Assembly: GCA_013001885.1 (NCBI GenBank)
Contig: JABDLD010000017.1
Coordinates: 1-40,877 of the forward strand
DNA length: 40,877 bases
Reading direction: 5' to 3'
Source: Lysobacterales bacterium
GTDB lineage: Bacteria > Pseudomonadota > Gammaproteobacteria > Xanthomonadales > SZUA-36
The position numbers were made by a program, and so were the translations under genes. The first letter of the stretch is position 1. Each line of letters starts with the position of its first letter. Positions 34,191 through 40,877 of this stretch are shown here, piece after piece. The notes below the pieces were generated by a model that was given only the letters and a program-made list of their open reading frames with translations, ran no database searches and had not been told where the DNA came from.

Positions 34191-35045
34191 ATGAAACGCA
34201 TGAATTCAAATGACCCAATGCATATCCTCCTGACCAATGACGACGGTCACGAAGCACCGGGTATCCTCACACTGCAATCCGTGTTGAAATCGAAGGGTTA
34301 CCGCGTGACGATGGTCGCTCCCAGCAGTGAACAGAGCGCAACCAGCATGAGCACGACTACCCGGCGCACCATTCCGCTGGCGGACCTGGGCGGCGGCAGC
34401 TGGCACCTGGACGCCCAGCCGGCCGATACTGTGCTGGTCGCGCTGCGGCACCTGCTGGCCGACGACCCGCCTCAACTGGTCCTGTCCGGGATCAATTTTG
34501 GACCCAACCTGGGCGTCGGCCTGCACGCATCCGGCACCATCGGCGCAGCGATCACGGCGCTGCTGAACGGCCTTCCGGCTATCGCCGTCTCCGCCGGCAT
34601 GCTGTTCGAGGAGGCGCGCCAGTCACCGCGAACATTTCCGAGTACGTTCAACGTGCTGGGGCCGGCAGCTGAGTTCACCTGCACGGTGATTGAATCACTA
34701 CGGACACAGGCCAATTCGAACGGCCGCTTGCTACCGCCCGGTATACTGCTGAACATCAACTACCCCGCCCTGCCCCGGGAGAAGATCAAGGGCGTCATTT
34801 ATCCCGAAGTTTCCTCGGGCCATCTGATCGAACTCGATTATCACCGCTGTGAAAAGACCGGTCACGTGACCCCGCGCTACTACGCGGGCGTCAATCCGGA
34901 ACAGCCCCACCGGGAAGAAGGCGACGTGCGGGCGCACATGGAGGGCTATATCACCGTTTCGCCGGTCAAGCCCAGCTGGAACCCGCCCGCCGGCGAGAGC
35001 GCCGAACTGATACGGCAGCTGGACCTTGCCGGCCTCGACTATTGA
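34191..35045 (+). CDS. surE: SurE-family 5'/3'-nucleotidase
   Basis: A 284-residue metal-dependent phosphatase acting on nucleoside monophosphates and related phosphates. ILLTNDDGHEAPGI (about 12-25) gives the metal-binding NDDG, then VAPSSEQSATSMS with the third ligand serine, and LVLSGINFGPNLG (about 96-108) with the asparagine of the SGIN motif. Start at 34191 is chosen for AGGGG just upstream; ATGs at 34200 and 34218 are alternatives. It is not beside pcm, nlpD or rpoS as in the usual gammaproteobacterial arrangement, and the histidine after NDDG and the loop SMSTTTRRT are not the usual sequence, so it may be a paralogue with another phosphate substrate. It converges on the dehydratase gene, nine bases away. 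Confidence 0.88.
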   Translation: MKRMNSNDPMHILLTNDDGHEAPGILTLQSVLKSKGYRVTMVAPSSEQSATSMSTTTRRTIPLADLGGGSWHLDAQPADTVLVALRHLLADDPPQLVLSGINFGPNLGVGLHASGTIGAAITALLNGLPAIAVSAGMLFEEARQSPRTFPSTFNVLGPAAEFTCTVIESLRTQANSNGRLLPPGILLNINYPALPREKIKGVIYPEVSSGHLIELDYHRCEKTGHVTPRYYAGVNPEQPHREEGDVRAHMEGYITVSPVKPSWNPPAGESAELIRQLDLAGLDY

Positions 35046-35054
35046 GTCGTCGTT

Positions 35055-36560
35055 TTACGGTTTCTCGGGTTTGAAAACACGTTCCAGGTAGCCGCCCGGT
35101 TCTGCAGCAGGATCATCCAGCGCTGTTTCAATGCCGGCGAGTTTTTGCGCCATCTTCTTGCGTGATTCCAGCTGGGCCGCACGCGCCATCTGCACCCGTT
35201 GCGCCTGCGGCGAGCCGGCGCCATGCAGGGACTCTGTGAGGTAACCCACTGCGTTCCGTCCCAGCGTCAGGTTTTCAATCAGCCGCAGTATTCTTACCCG
35301 GTCGCCGGTTGCGACACCCTCGCGGCCCTGCAGGTACTTCTGCAGCAGCGGCCCAATCTTCTCGTGATCGAAGTCCTGCTCCGATGGCAGCGTGACGACC
35401 AGCCCGCCGGCCAGGTCCTGGGCCAGGCGCGCCAGTTCATAGGGGGTCCGCGTGACGTGGTGCTTGCAGACATTAGCGATCATGTCGTCGCACAGCCAGG
35501 CGCCCGATTTCATTTTCGCGGCCTGGTAGCTGGCGGCGATACCGGTGCTGTAGATGGTTTCATTCTGGTGGGTCATCTCCACCAGCTTGTCCCGGATATG
35601 AGAGGCCCGGTCAACGCCGTTGTAGTCCGCGATGGTTGCCGCGGCCCCGATCAGGACATCGCCAACCCCTGACTTACAGACGTAGCTGCGCCGGTGATAA
35701 CAGGTGAAGCGCTCCACCAGCATGGCCGCGAAATCAGTCTCGCCATCCATAAAGATGCGCTCGTTCGGAATGAACACGTCATCGAACAGGATCATGGCCT
35801 CCTGACCACCAAACTTCGCATTACCGGAATCGACATCACCCGCTTCCATAGCCCGCGTATCGCAGGATTGGCGGCCGTAGATGTAGGTGATACCGGGCGT
35901 CTCGACCGGAATGGCGCCGACCACGGCGAAGTCCCGGTCATTATCCCCGAGCCGCATCGTAGGCATCACGATCAGCCAGTGGGAGTTGATGCAACCGGTC
36001 TGGTGCGCCTTGGCGCCGGTGATATAAACGCCGTCTTTGGTACGCCGTGTGACGTGAACAAACAGATCCGGATCCGCCTGTTGGTGCGGCGCCTTGCTGC
36101 GGTCGCCCTTGACATCCGTCATCGCACCTCCGATGACGTAACCGTGCCTTTGTGCGAATGCCACGAAATCGCAAAATCTCTGGTGATAGGAAGTCCCGCA
36201 GGCCTCGTCGATTTCGAAGGTCACCGAATGCAGTGCGTTGAACGCATCCATCCCGACGCAGCGCTGAAAACAGGTTCCCGTGAGCTGGCCCAGGCGGCGC
36301 TGCATCTTGTTCTGCATGACCAGGTCTTCCCTGCTCGCAGCGATATGCAGAAAACGGTTAATCCGTTCCCCGGTAAAAGGAGAGACGGCGGTTGCCAGAT
36401 CGGGATCGCGCCGCGCCAGCTCATAAGTCTCCGCCACGGCGTTGATCGACGGCCGGATCACCGGATGGTCGACCGGCTCCTCCACCTTTTGCCCAAACAG
36501 GTAAACGTCCAGGTTCCTGCCCCGCAGGCTGCCAAGGTAGTCTTCACGGGTTTCGATCAT
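35055..36560 (-). CDS. 4-hydroxybutyryl-CoA dehydratase/vinylacetyl-CoA isomerase family protein
   Basis: A 501-residue protein of the 4-hydroxyphenylacetate 3-hydroxylase/AbfD superfamily. In Clostridium aminobutyricum AbfD, FAD and a [4Fe-4S] cluster held by C99, C103, H292 and C299 convert 4-hydroxybutyryl-CoA to crotonyl-CoA by a ketyl radical. Here C97 and C101 (TCFQRCVG), H289 (CYHRRSY) and C295 (VCKSG) stand at the equivalent places, although the H-to-C spacing is one residue shorter. TGAKAHQTGCINSHW and SGNAKFGGQEAMILFDDVFI are also family blocks. Plain FAD hydroxylases lack these cysteines, so the dehydratase call is preferred. It follows recJ by seven bases and may share its transcript. 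Substrate could be 4-hydroxybutyryl-CoA or a longer 4-hydroxyacyl-CoA. Confidence 0.88.
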   Translation of the reverse strand: MIETREDYLGSLRGRNLDVYLFGQKVEEPVDHPVIRPSINAVAETYELARRDPDLATAVSPFTGERINRFLHIAASREDLVMQNKMQRRLGQLTGTCFQRCVGMDAFNALHSVTFEIDEACGTSYHQRFCDFVAFAQRHGYVIGGAMTDVKGDRSKAPHQQADPDLFVHVTRRTKDGVYITGAKAHQTGCINSHWLIVMPTMRLGDNDRDFAVVGAIPVETPGITYIYGRQSCDTRAMEAGDVDSGNAKFGGQEAMILFDDVFIPNERIFMDGETDFAAMLVERFTCYHRRSYVCKSGVGDVLIGAAATIADYNGVDRASHIRDKLVEMTHQNETIYSTGIAASYQAAKMKSGAWLCDDMIANVCKHHVTRTPYELARLAQDLAGGLVVTLPSEQDFDHEKIGPLLQKYLQGREGVATGDRVRILRLIENLTLGRNAVGYLTESLHGAGSPQAQRVQMARAAQLESRKKMAQKLAGIETALDDPAAEPGGYLERVFKPEKP

Positions 36561-36567
36561 TTCGGGC

Positions 36568-38304
36568 TCACTTTATGATTTCCTCCACCATTAGCTGGCA
36601 ACTCTCGTTTCCGCGCCAACGGTTAATGTTCAAACGGTACAGCAAGCGAACAGCGCCTGAAAGTGGCAGGTCTTCCGGCAGCCGGTTGAACGCAATGGCG
36701 TCCACCGGTTCACCGCCTGCGACGGCCTGGACGATCATTTTCAGATGCGCCCCGGCCAGTACCCGGTGGTCCAGCACCCGAAACACACCGTCGAACACCG
36801 GTTCCGGAAAGCGCTGTCCCCAGGGACTCAAATTCTCCAGCCGGCGCGCGAAATCCAGTGATATGTCTTCCCCGTCCAGTTCACCGTCCGTCAAAATCTC
36901 AGCGCTGAGCACGGTTTCCCCGAGAACGGCAGCGACGGCAGCAGGCAGCGCCTGTTGAAATTTGCGGTACGCCTCTTTTTCCAAACTCAACCCGGCGGCC
37001 ATCGCATGACCGCCAAAAGCCCGGATCATACCCGGATGGTGGGAATCCACGTAAGCCAGCACGTCCCGTATATGCAGTCCTTTGACCGAACGGGCGGAAC
37101 CTTTCAACAGGCTGGCGCCCTCCGACTCCGGGGCAAACGCAAGAACCGGCCGGTGAACCTTGTCTTTGATCCGCGATGCCACCAGCCCCACGATGCCCTG
37201 GTGCCAGGTTTCGTCAAAAAGGCACAGCGCCGGCGGCAGTTCATTCTGTTCAAGCGACTGCAGCAGATCTTCCACCTTGGACTGCGCCTCCTGCTGCATT
37301 TGATCCTGCATGTCGCGGCGTTGCCGGTTCAATTCGTCCAGCTGCAGGGCCAGGTCCCGGGCTTCCGATGGATCGTCGGTCAACAGGCAGCGGATGCCGG
37401 TACTCATGTCTTCCAGGCGCCCCGCCGCATTGAGCCGTGGGCCCACGGCAAAGCCAAGATCGGACGCACTGGCGTATCGATAATCCCGCTTGCCCAGTCT
37501 GAGAAGAGCCATCAGCCCGGGACGAGCCAGCCCGCGCCGGATTCGTTCCAGGCCCTGCCGAACGAGCACCCGGTTGTTGTAATCCAGCGGGACGAGATCG
37601 GACACGGTACCCAGCGCAACCAGGTCGAGGAACTGCGCCAGGTTGGGTTCGGGCCTGGATCGGTTGAACCAATTGCGGTCGCGCAGCTCCCGCCGCACTA
37701 CGCTGAGAAGGTAAAAAATCACGCCGACTCCGGCCATAGCCTTGCTGGCGAAGGTCTCGCCCGGGCAATTGGGATTGACAATGGCATCGGCCTCGGGAAT
37801 CAGATCTCCCGGCAGATGATGGTCCGTTACGACCACTTTGCAACCCAGGGAACGGGCTTGCCGCACACCGTCGACGCAGCTGATGCCGGAATCTACTGTC
37901 ACCAGCACCTGCGGCGGATCATCAGCCAGCGTCTGCACCAGCGGCACGGTCAAGCCATATCCGAACTCGAAGCGGTTTGGCACCCTGAAATCTACTGACT
38001 TACAGCCCATCGCTCTCAGGGACAGCAGGGCCAGGGCGGTTCCGGTCGCGCCGTCGGCATCGAAATCGCCCACGACCAGGATACTCCGGCTGCCGGTAAC
38101 CGCCTCCGCCAGCACCGCGGCGGCTTGATCGACTCCGCCCAGATCGTTGGGCCGCAACATGTTCGCCATTTCAAGCGATAGCTGGGAGACGTCATTGACG
38201 CCGCGAGCGCGCAAAATCCGCTCAATGACCGGGTGCATTCCGCCGGGCAGCCGGCCTGCTTCTCCAGGAATGTCCCGGCGCCTGATAATGCGCGGTGTCA
38301 TCAT
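36568..38304 (-). CDS. recJ: Single-stranded-DNA exonuclease RecJ
   Basis: A 578-residue 5'-3' exonuclease of the DHH family acting in RecF recombination, mismatch and base-excision repair. Motif I VVGDFDADGATGTAL (about 77-91), motif II VTVDSGIS, motif III VVVTDHHLPGD (about 157-167), motif IV LVALGTVSDLVPL, then DHHA1 GGHAMAAGLSL (about 434-444) and a C-terminal OB-fold. Length matches E. coli RecJ (577). ATGA overlap with the upstream rpfE-like gene. The next gene, the dehydratase, follows at seven bases. Confidence 0.97.
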   Translation of the reverse strand: MMTPRIIRRRDIPGEAGRLPGGMHPVIERILRARGVNDVSQLSLEMANMLRPNDLGGVDQAAAVLAEAVTGSRSILVVGDFDADGATGTALALLSLRAMGCKSVDFRVPNRFEFGYGLTVPLVQTLADDPPQVLVTVDSGISCVDGVRQARSLGCKVVVTDHHLPGDLIPEADAIVNPNCPGETFASKAMAGVGVIFYLLSVVRRELRDRNWFNRSRPEPNLAQFLDLVALGTVSDLVPLDYNNRVLVRQGLERIRRGLARPGLMALLRLGKRDYRYASASDLGFAVGPRLNAAGRLEDMSTGIRCLLTDDPSEARDLALQLDELNRQRRDMQDQMQQEAQSKVEDLLQSLEQNELPPALCLFDETWHQGIVGLVASRIKDKVHRPVLAFAPESEGASLLKGSARSVKGLHIRDVLAYVDSHHPGMIRAFGGHAMAAGLSLEKEAYRKFQQALPAAVAAVLGETVLSAEILTDGELDGEDISLDFARRLENLSPWGQRFPEPVFDGVFRVLDHRVLAGAHLKMIVQAVAGGEPVDAIAFNRLPEDLPLSGAVRLLYRLNINRWRGNESCQLMVEEIIK

Positions 38305-39308
38305 GCCCCGGCGGGCGAAGACAGGACAGAATTCAGCGCTTGTTTACGCCGCCAGAATCGGCGGCGCGCACTGCGATCGTAGTGCTTTCCGTAACCGCTG
38401 CCGTCGTACAGGATGAGTTCAGCCTGATTTCGGTCTACCAGCTGGAGCAATTGGCCACAGAGGATTTCCAGGTGCTCCAACTCCTCAACGGCATAAAGGG
38501 AGGCGGGAATCCAGTCGATCAGAACCGAGCGGCCGTCCCGGCTGAAGTTTCCGACTCCCGCCATATTCTGCTTTTTAAGCCTGCAGTCGTTGATGATAGC
38601 CAGGCCGCGTGTCACCGGATTGTTTGAATAAACGGTATCAATGACGTTGTGCGCAACGGTGTCAGGAAGAAACCCGCCGCCCCAGAACCAGACCGAATTG
38701 ATTTCCTGCTTGCCGCGTTGACGGCGGCGGATATTCACCGGGCAGTGGTGCAGAGCAACCTGTATCTCATTCAGGATGCGTTTCCAGAAACGGGCCTCGG
38801 GGTGAGTGGGCAGCGCATCGGCGACATCCATGCCCAGGGCCTCGTCCAGCGGTGTGAATTCGAACTCCAGCGGTTTATTCAGCGCAATACACCAGCGCTC
38901 CGGATGGTCGGAATGAAAGTCTATGCCTTCTTCCATCAATACGGTGCGGATGCAGTTTTCAATTTCATTTCGCTCGTAAGGATCCAGGTCGGCAAAACCG
39001 TAACTGGTCATGAACACCTGCGCCATGTCCGCCCACAGGGTCACCGGATCACTGCGCAGCCAGTAATAACTTTTTTGACGCGCCCTGGACCGGTCGCTCA
39101 CGTGGGTCAGCGCAGCCACCGGCAGTTCGCCCACGGTCTCGATCCCAAACAGGGAAAATCGCAGGTGATTGGGCGTGTCTGCGGGAAGGTTGCAGGCGTC
39201 GCCTTTCGCGAACACCTGCTCCAGCGCGGCAAAACGGTGCGGCTCGTCTATCGCCGCGACCATACTTTTGAGGTCTTCAACCAGTAGCGTGATATGTGTT
39301 TGTGTCAC
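38301..39308 (-). CDS. RpfE-like protein (phosphoglycerate-mutase-like family)
   Basis: A 335-residue protein matching, in position and pattern, the RpfE-type 'regulatory protein' found between greA and recJ in Xanthomonadales and relatives. Recognisable blocks are [20 protein letters not shown] (about 82-101), [31 protein letters not shown] (about 225-237) and an acidic C-terminal helix region [19 protein letters not shown]. The family is annotated as cofactor-independent phosphoglycerate-mutase-like, without a proven enzyme activity; in Xanthomonas a role in regulating extracellular products was suggested. No signal peptide. Overlaps both greA and recJ by four bases. Confidence 0.75.
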   Translation of the reverse strand: MTQTHITLLVEDLKSMVAAIDEPHRFAALEQVFAKGDACNLPADTPNHLRFSLFGIETVGELPVAALTHVSDRSRARQKSYYWLRSDPVTLWADMAQVFMTSYGFADLDPYERNEIENCIRTVLMEEGIDFHSDHPERWCIALNKPLEFEFTPLDEALGMDVADALPTHPEARFWKRILNEIQVALHHCPVNIRRRQRGKQEINSVWFWGGGFLPDTVAHNVIDTVYSNNPVTRGLAIINDCRLKKQNMAGVGNFSRDGRSVLIDWIPASLYAVEELEHLEILCGQLLQLVDRNQAELILYDGSGYGKHYDRSARRRFWRRKQALNSVLSSPAGA

Positions 39309-39781
39309 CTGTACTCGACATCGACAATTTCGTATTCCCGGTCTCCCACCGGCGCCCGCACCACGACGACATCACCCACTTCGCGCCCAATCAGGGCCCG
39401 TGCGATTGGCGAGCTTACCGCGATACGATGATGCTTGATGTCGGCTTCTACATCGCCGACGATCTGATAAATTTTTTCTTCCGCGGTTTCTTCATCCGAA
39501 AGCGTGACCGTGGCGCCAAACACGACTTTGTCGCCGGGATTGAGTTTCTCCACGTCAATGATCTGGGCGTGCGAAATGGTCGACTCCAGGTGTTGAATTC
39601 GCCCTTCGATGAAGCCCTGCTGTTCCCTGGCCGCGTGGTACTCGGCATTTTCTTTCAGGTCGCCGTGCGCCCGCGCTTCCGCAATAGCCGCAATGATCCC
39701 GGGCCGCTCGATTTTCTTCAGCCTGGATAATTCTTCGCGCAGGCGCTCAGCCCCTGCCTTGGTCAATGGATGTCTGGTCAT
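39305..39781 (-). CDS. greA: Transcription elongation factor GreA
   Basis: A 158-residue factor that makes backtracked RNA polymerase cleave the RNA 3' end. The N-terminal coiled-coil contains [18 protein letters not shown] and the tip acidic residues in [19 protein letters not shown] (about 38-56; D and E at the tip). The C-terminal FKBP-like domain has VVFGATVTL and [20 protein letters not shown]. Length is identical to E. coli GreA. It overlaps carB upstream and the rpfE-like gene downstream by four bases each. Confidence 0.98.
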   Translation of the reverse strand: MTRHPLTKAGAERLREELSRLKKIERPGIIAAIAEARAHGDLKENAEYHAAREQQGFIEGRIQHLESTISHAQIIDVEKLNPGDKVVFGATVTLSDEETAEEKIYQIVGDVEADIKHHRIAVSSPIARALIGREVGDVVVVRAPVGDREYEIVDVEYR

Positions 39782-40877
39782 AAATCCAGCCCCCGGTGCA
39801 GCTGCTGAAGGCTGTGCACCGTGTAGTCATTTTCGTGATCCAGCGCCCGCAGCGTAGCCCGGCCGCCGGCAATGGTCGTGGTATAGCTCACTTTTCGCTG
39901 AAGGGCTTCACGCCTGATGGAAAAGGAGTCCGAAATGGCCTGCGCGCCCTCCGTGGTATTGACAATGAACTTGATCTCATCGTTCTTGATCAGGTCGACA
40001 ATATGGGGACGGCCTTCCAGCACCTTGTTCACTGATTCGCAGGGAATTGAATTTTCCACCAGAAACCGGGCTGTCCCGCCGGTCGCCACCAGTTTATAGC
40101 CGCGCCCTATCAGTTCCCGCGCAATCGGAACCAGAACTTTCTTGTCGGCATCCCGAACGCTCAGAAAGGCTTTTCCGATTCGCGGAAGCCCGTAACTGGC
40201 TGCCTTCATGGATTTTGCCCGTGCGCCGCCGAAACTCCAGCCTATGCCCATCACCTCTCCGGTGGAACGCATTTCCGGCCCGAGTATCGGATCCACTCCG
40301 GGGAACTTCATGAAGGGGAAAACAGCCTCCTTGATTGAGTAGAAATTAGGTACTATTTCCCTTGTTTGATTTTGTTTTTGCAGGCTTTTTCCTGCCATTA
40401 CCTTCGCAGCTATACCGGCCAGAGGCAAACCCGTCGCTTTGGACACAAACGGTACCGTGCGCGATGCCCGGGGATTCACTTCAAGCACATACACATCTTC
40501 GCCCCGGAGTGCGAATTGCGTATTCATCAAGCCGACGACTCCAAGTTCCAGCGCCATCAACCGGATCTGACGCCGCATCTCGTCCTGGATATCTCGAGAC
40601 AGCGAGTAAGGCGGGAGCGAACAGGCAGAGTCGCCGGAATGCACGCCGGCCTGCTCGATGTGTTCCATGATCCCGCCAACCAGCACGTGTTCGCCGTCGC
40701 AAATGACGTCGACATCGACTTCCGTTGCAAGATCGAGAAAGCGATCCAGCAATACCGGGCTGTCGTTGGAAACGCCGATAGCGGCATCCATGTAGGCCGC
40801 GAGATCGTCATCGTTATAGACAATTTCCATCGCCCGACCGCCCAGCACGTACGACGGCCGCACGACCAGCGGATAGC
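39778..40877 (-). CDS. carB: Carbamoyl-phosphate synthase large subunit, C-terminal part (5' end outside window)
   Basis: 366 codons of CarB are present, open at the window edge. The visible part begins in the second ATP-grasp domain ([20 protein letters not shown]), includes [20 protein letters not shown] with its metal ligands, and ends in the MGS-like allosteric domain ([30 protein letters not shown]) that binds UMP and ornithine in E. coli. The enzyme makes carbamoyl phosphate for arginine and pyrimidines; carA is expected beyond the edge. The stop overlaps the greA ATG by four bases. Confidence 0.97.
   Translation of the reverse strand, partial: YPLVVRPSYVLGGRAMEIVYNDDDLAAYMDAAIGVSNDSPVLLDRFLDLATEVDVDVICDGEHVLVGGIMEHIEQAGVHSGDSACSLPPYSLSRDIQDEMRRQIRLMALELGVVGLMNTQFALRGEDVYVLEVNPRASRTVPFVSKATGLPLAGIAAKVMAGKSLQKQNQTREIVPNFYSIKEAVFPFMKFPGVDPILGPEMRSTGEVMGIGWSFGGARAKSMKAASYGLPRIGKAFLSVRDADKKVLVPIARELIGRGYKLVATGGTARFLVENSIPCESVNKVLEGRPHIVDLIKNDEIKFIVNTTEGAQAISDSFSIRREALQRKVSYTTTIAGGRATLRALDHENDYTVHSLQQLHRGLDL

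Noticed and set aside
36955-37998. 347-codon plus-strand frame opposite recJ
   Set aside because: recJ carries all DHH motifs in the other strand; the shadow has no family pattern or ribosome site.
1-40877. CRISPR array, insertion sequence, phage or toxin-antitoxin genes
   Set aside because: No spaced direct repeats, transposase, integrase, phage structural or toxin-antitoxin patterns were seen on either strand.

Overview
The window looks like a GC-rich chromosome segment of a heterotrophic, probably marine or sediment-dwelling gammaproteobacterium. Evidence: csiV directly downstream of mfd, a tRNA-Ala(GGC)/tRNA-Glu(TTC) pair, a TonB-dependent receptor next to an S9 peptidase, and the block carB-greA-rpfE-recJ on the same strand as prfB-lysS. 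That block is the gene order known from Xanthomonadales (the rpf neighbourhood). The exact order cannot be fixed from the sequence alone; a Woeseiales, Xanthomonadales or Chromatiales relative would fit.

Layout. 1-1408: an accessory-looking edge with a DUF4287/DUF5655 protein (cut by the window), a small membrane protein, and a two-tRNA operon with its own sigma70 promoter and terminator. 1409-2170: a DUF1249 (YqiB-like) gene and a degraded 3' piece of ppsR. 2190-7265: a secreted S9 peptidase and a TonB-dependent receptor. 7387-19705: orn divergent from a long plus-strand run: rsgA, a small exported protein, a TraB-family membrane protein, dusB, an NhaC-type antiporter, mfd, csiV, DUF6394 and a dual-RCK ion channel. 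19702-24179: the minus-strand unit prfB (with its programmed +1 frameshift)-lysS-GT2 glycosyltransferase-omega-amidase.

24249-36560 is a block of acyl-CoA and redox genes sitting between prfB and recJ, which are close neighbours in Xanthomonadales. Plus strand: an exported two-repeat protein, then (behind an intrinsic terminator) two unlike acyl-CoA dehydrogenases, a MaoC hydratase, an HSD17B4-type SDR, a zinc-free MDR oxidoreductase and glpD. Minus strand: two SDRs and an ACAD10/11- or LvaA-like kinase, all overlapping by 4 nt. Then a surE homologue and a 4-hydroxybutyryl-CoA dehydratase family enzyme with all four iron-sulfur ligands recognisable. Together these could carry an unusual acyl-CoA through dehydrogenation, hydration and oxidation. 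A 4-hydroxyacyl-CoA substrate is my leading but unproven idea. 36568-40877: recJ, rpfE-like, greA and the 3' part of carB, joined by consecutive 4-nt start/stop overlaps.

The most unusual items are the acyl-CoA block with a radical 4-hydroxybutyryl-CoA dehydratase and a hydroxyacyl-CoA kinase candidate, the terminator directly ahead of the acyl-CoA dehydrogenase operon, the ppsR remnant, the long dusB/nhaC overlap, and the DUF6394/dual-RCK channel pair. No CRISPR array, integrase, transposase or rRNA gene was seen.
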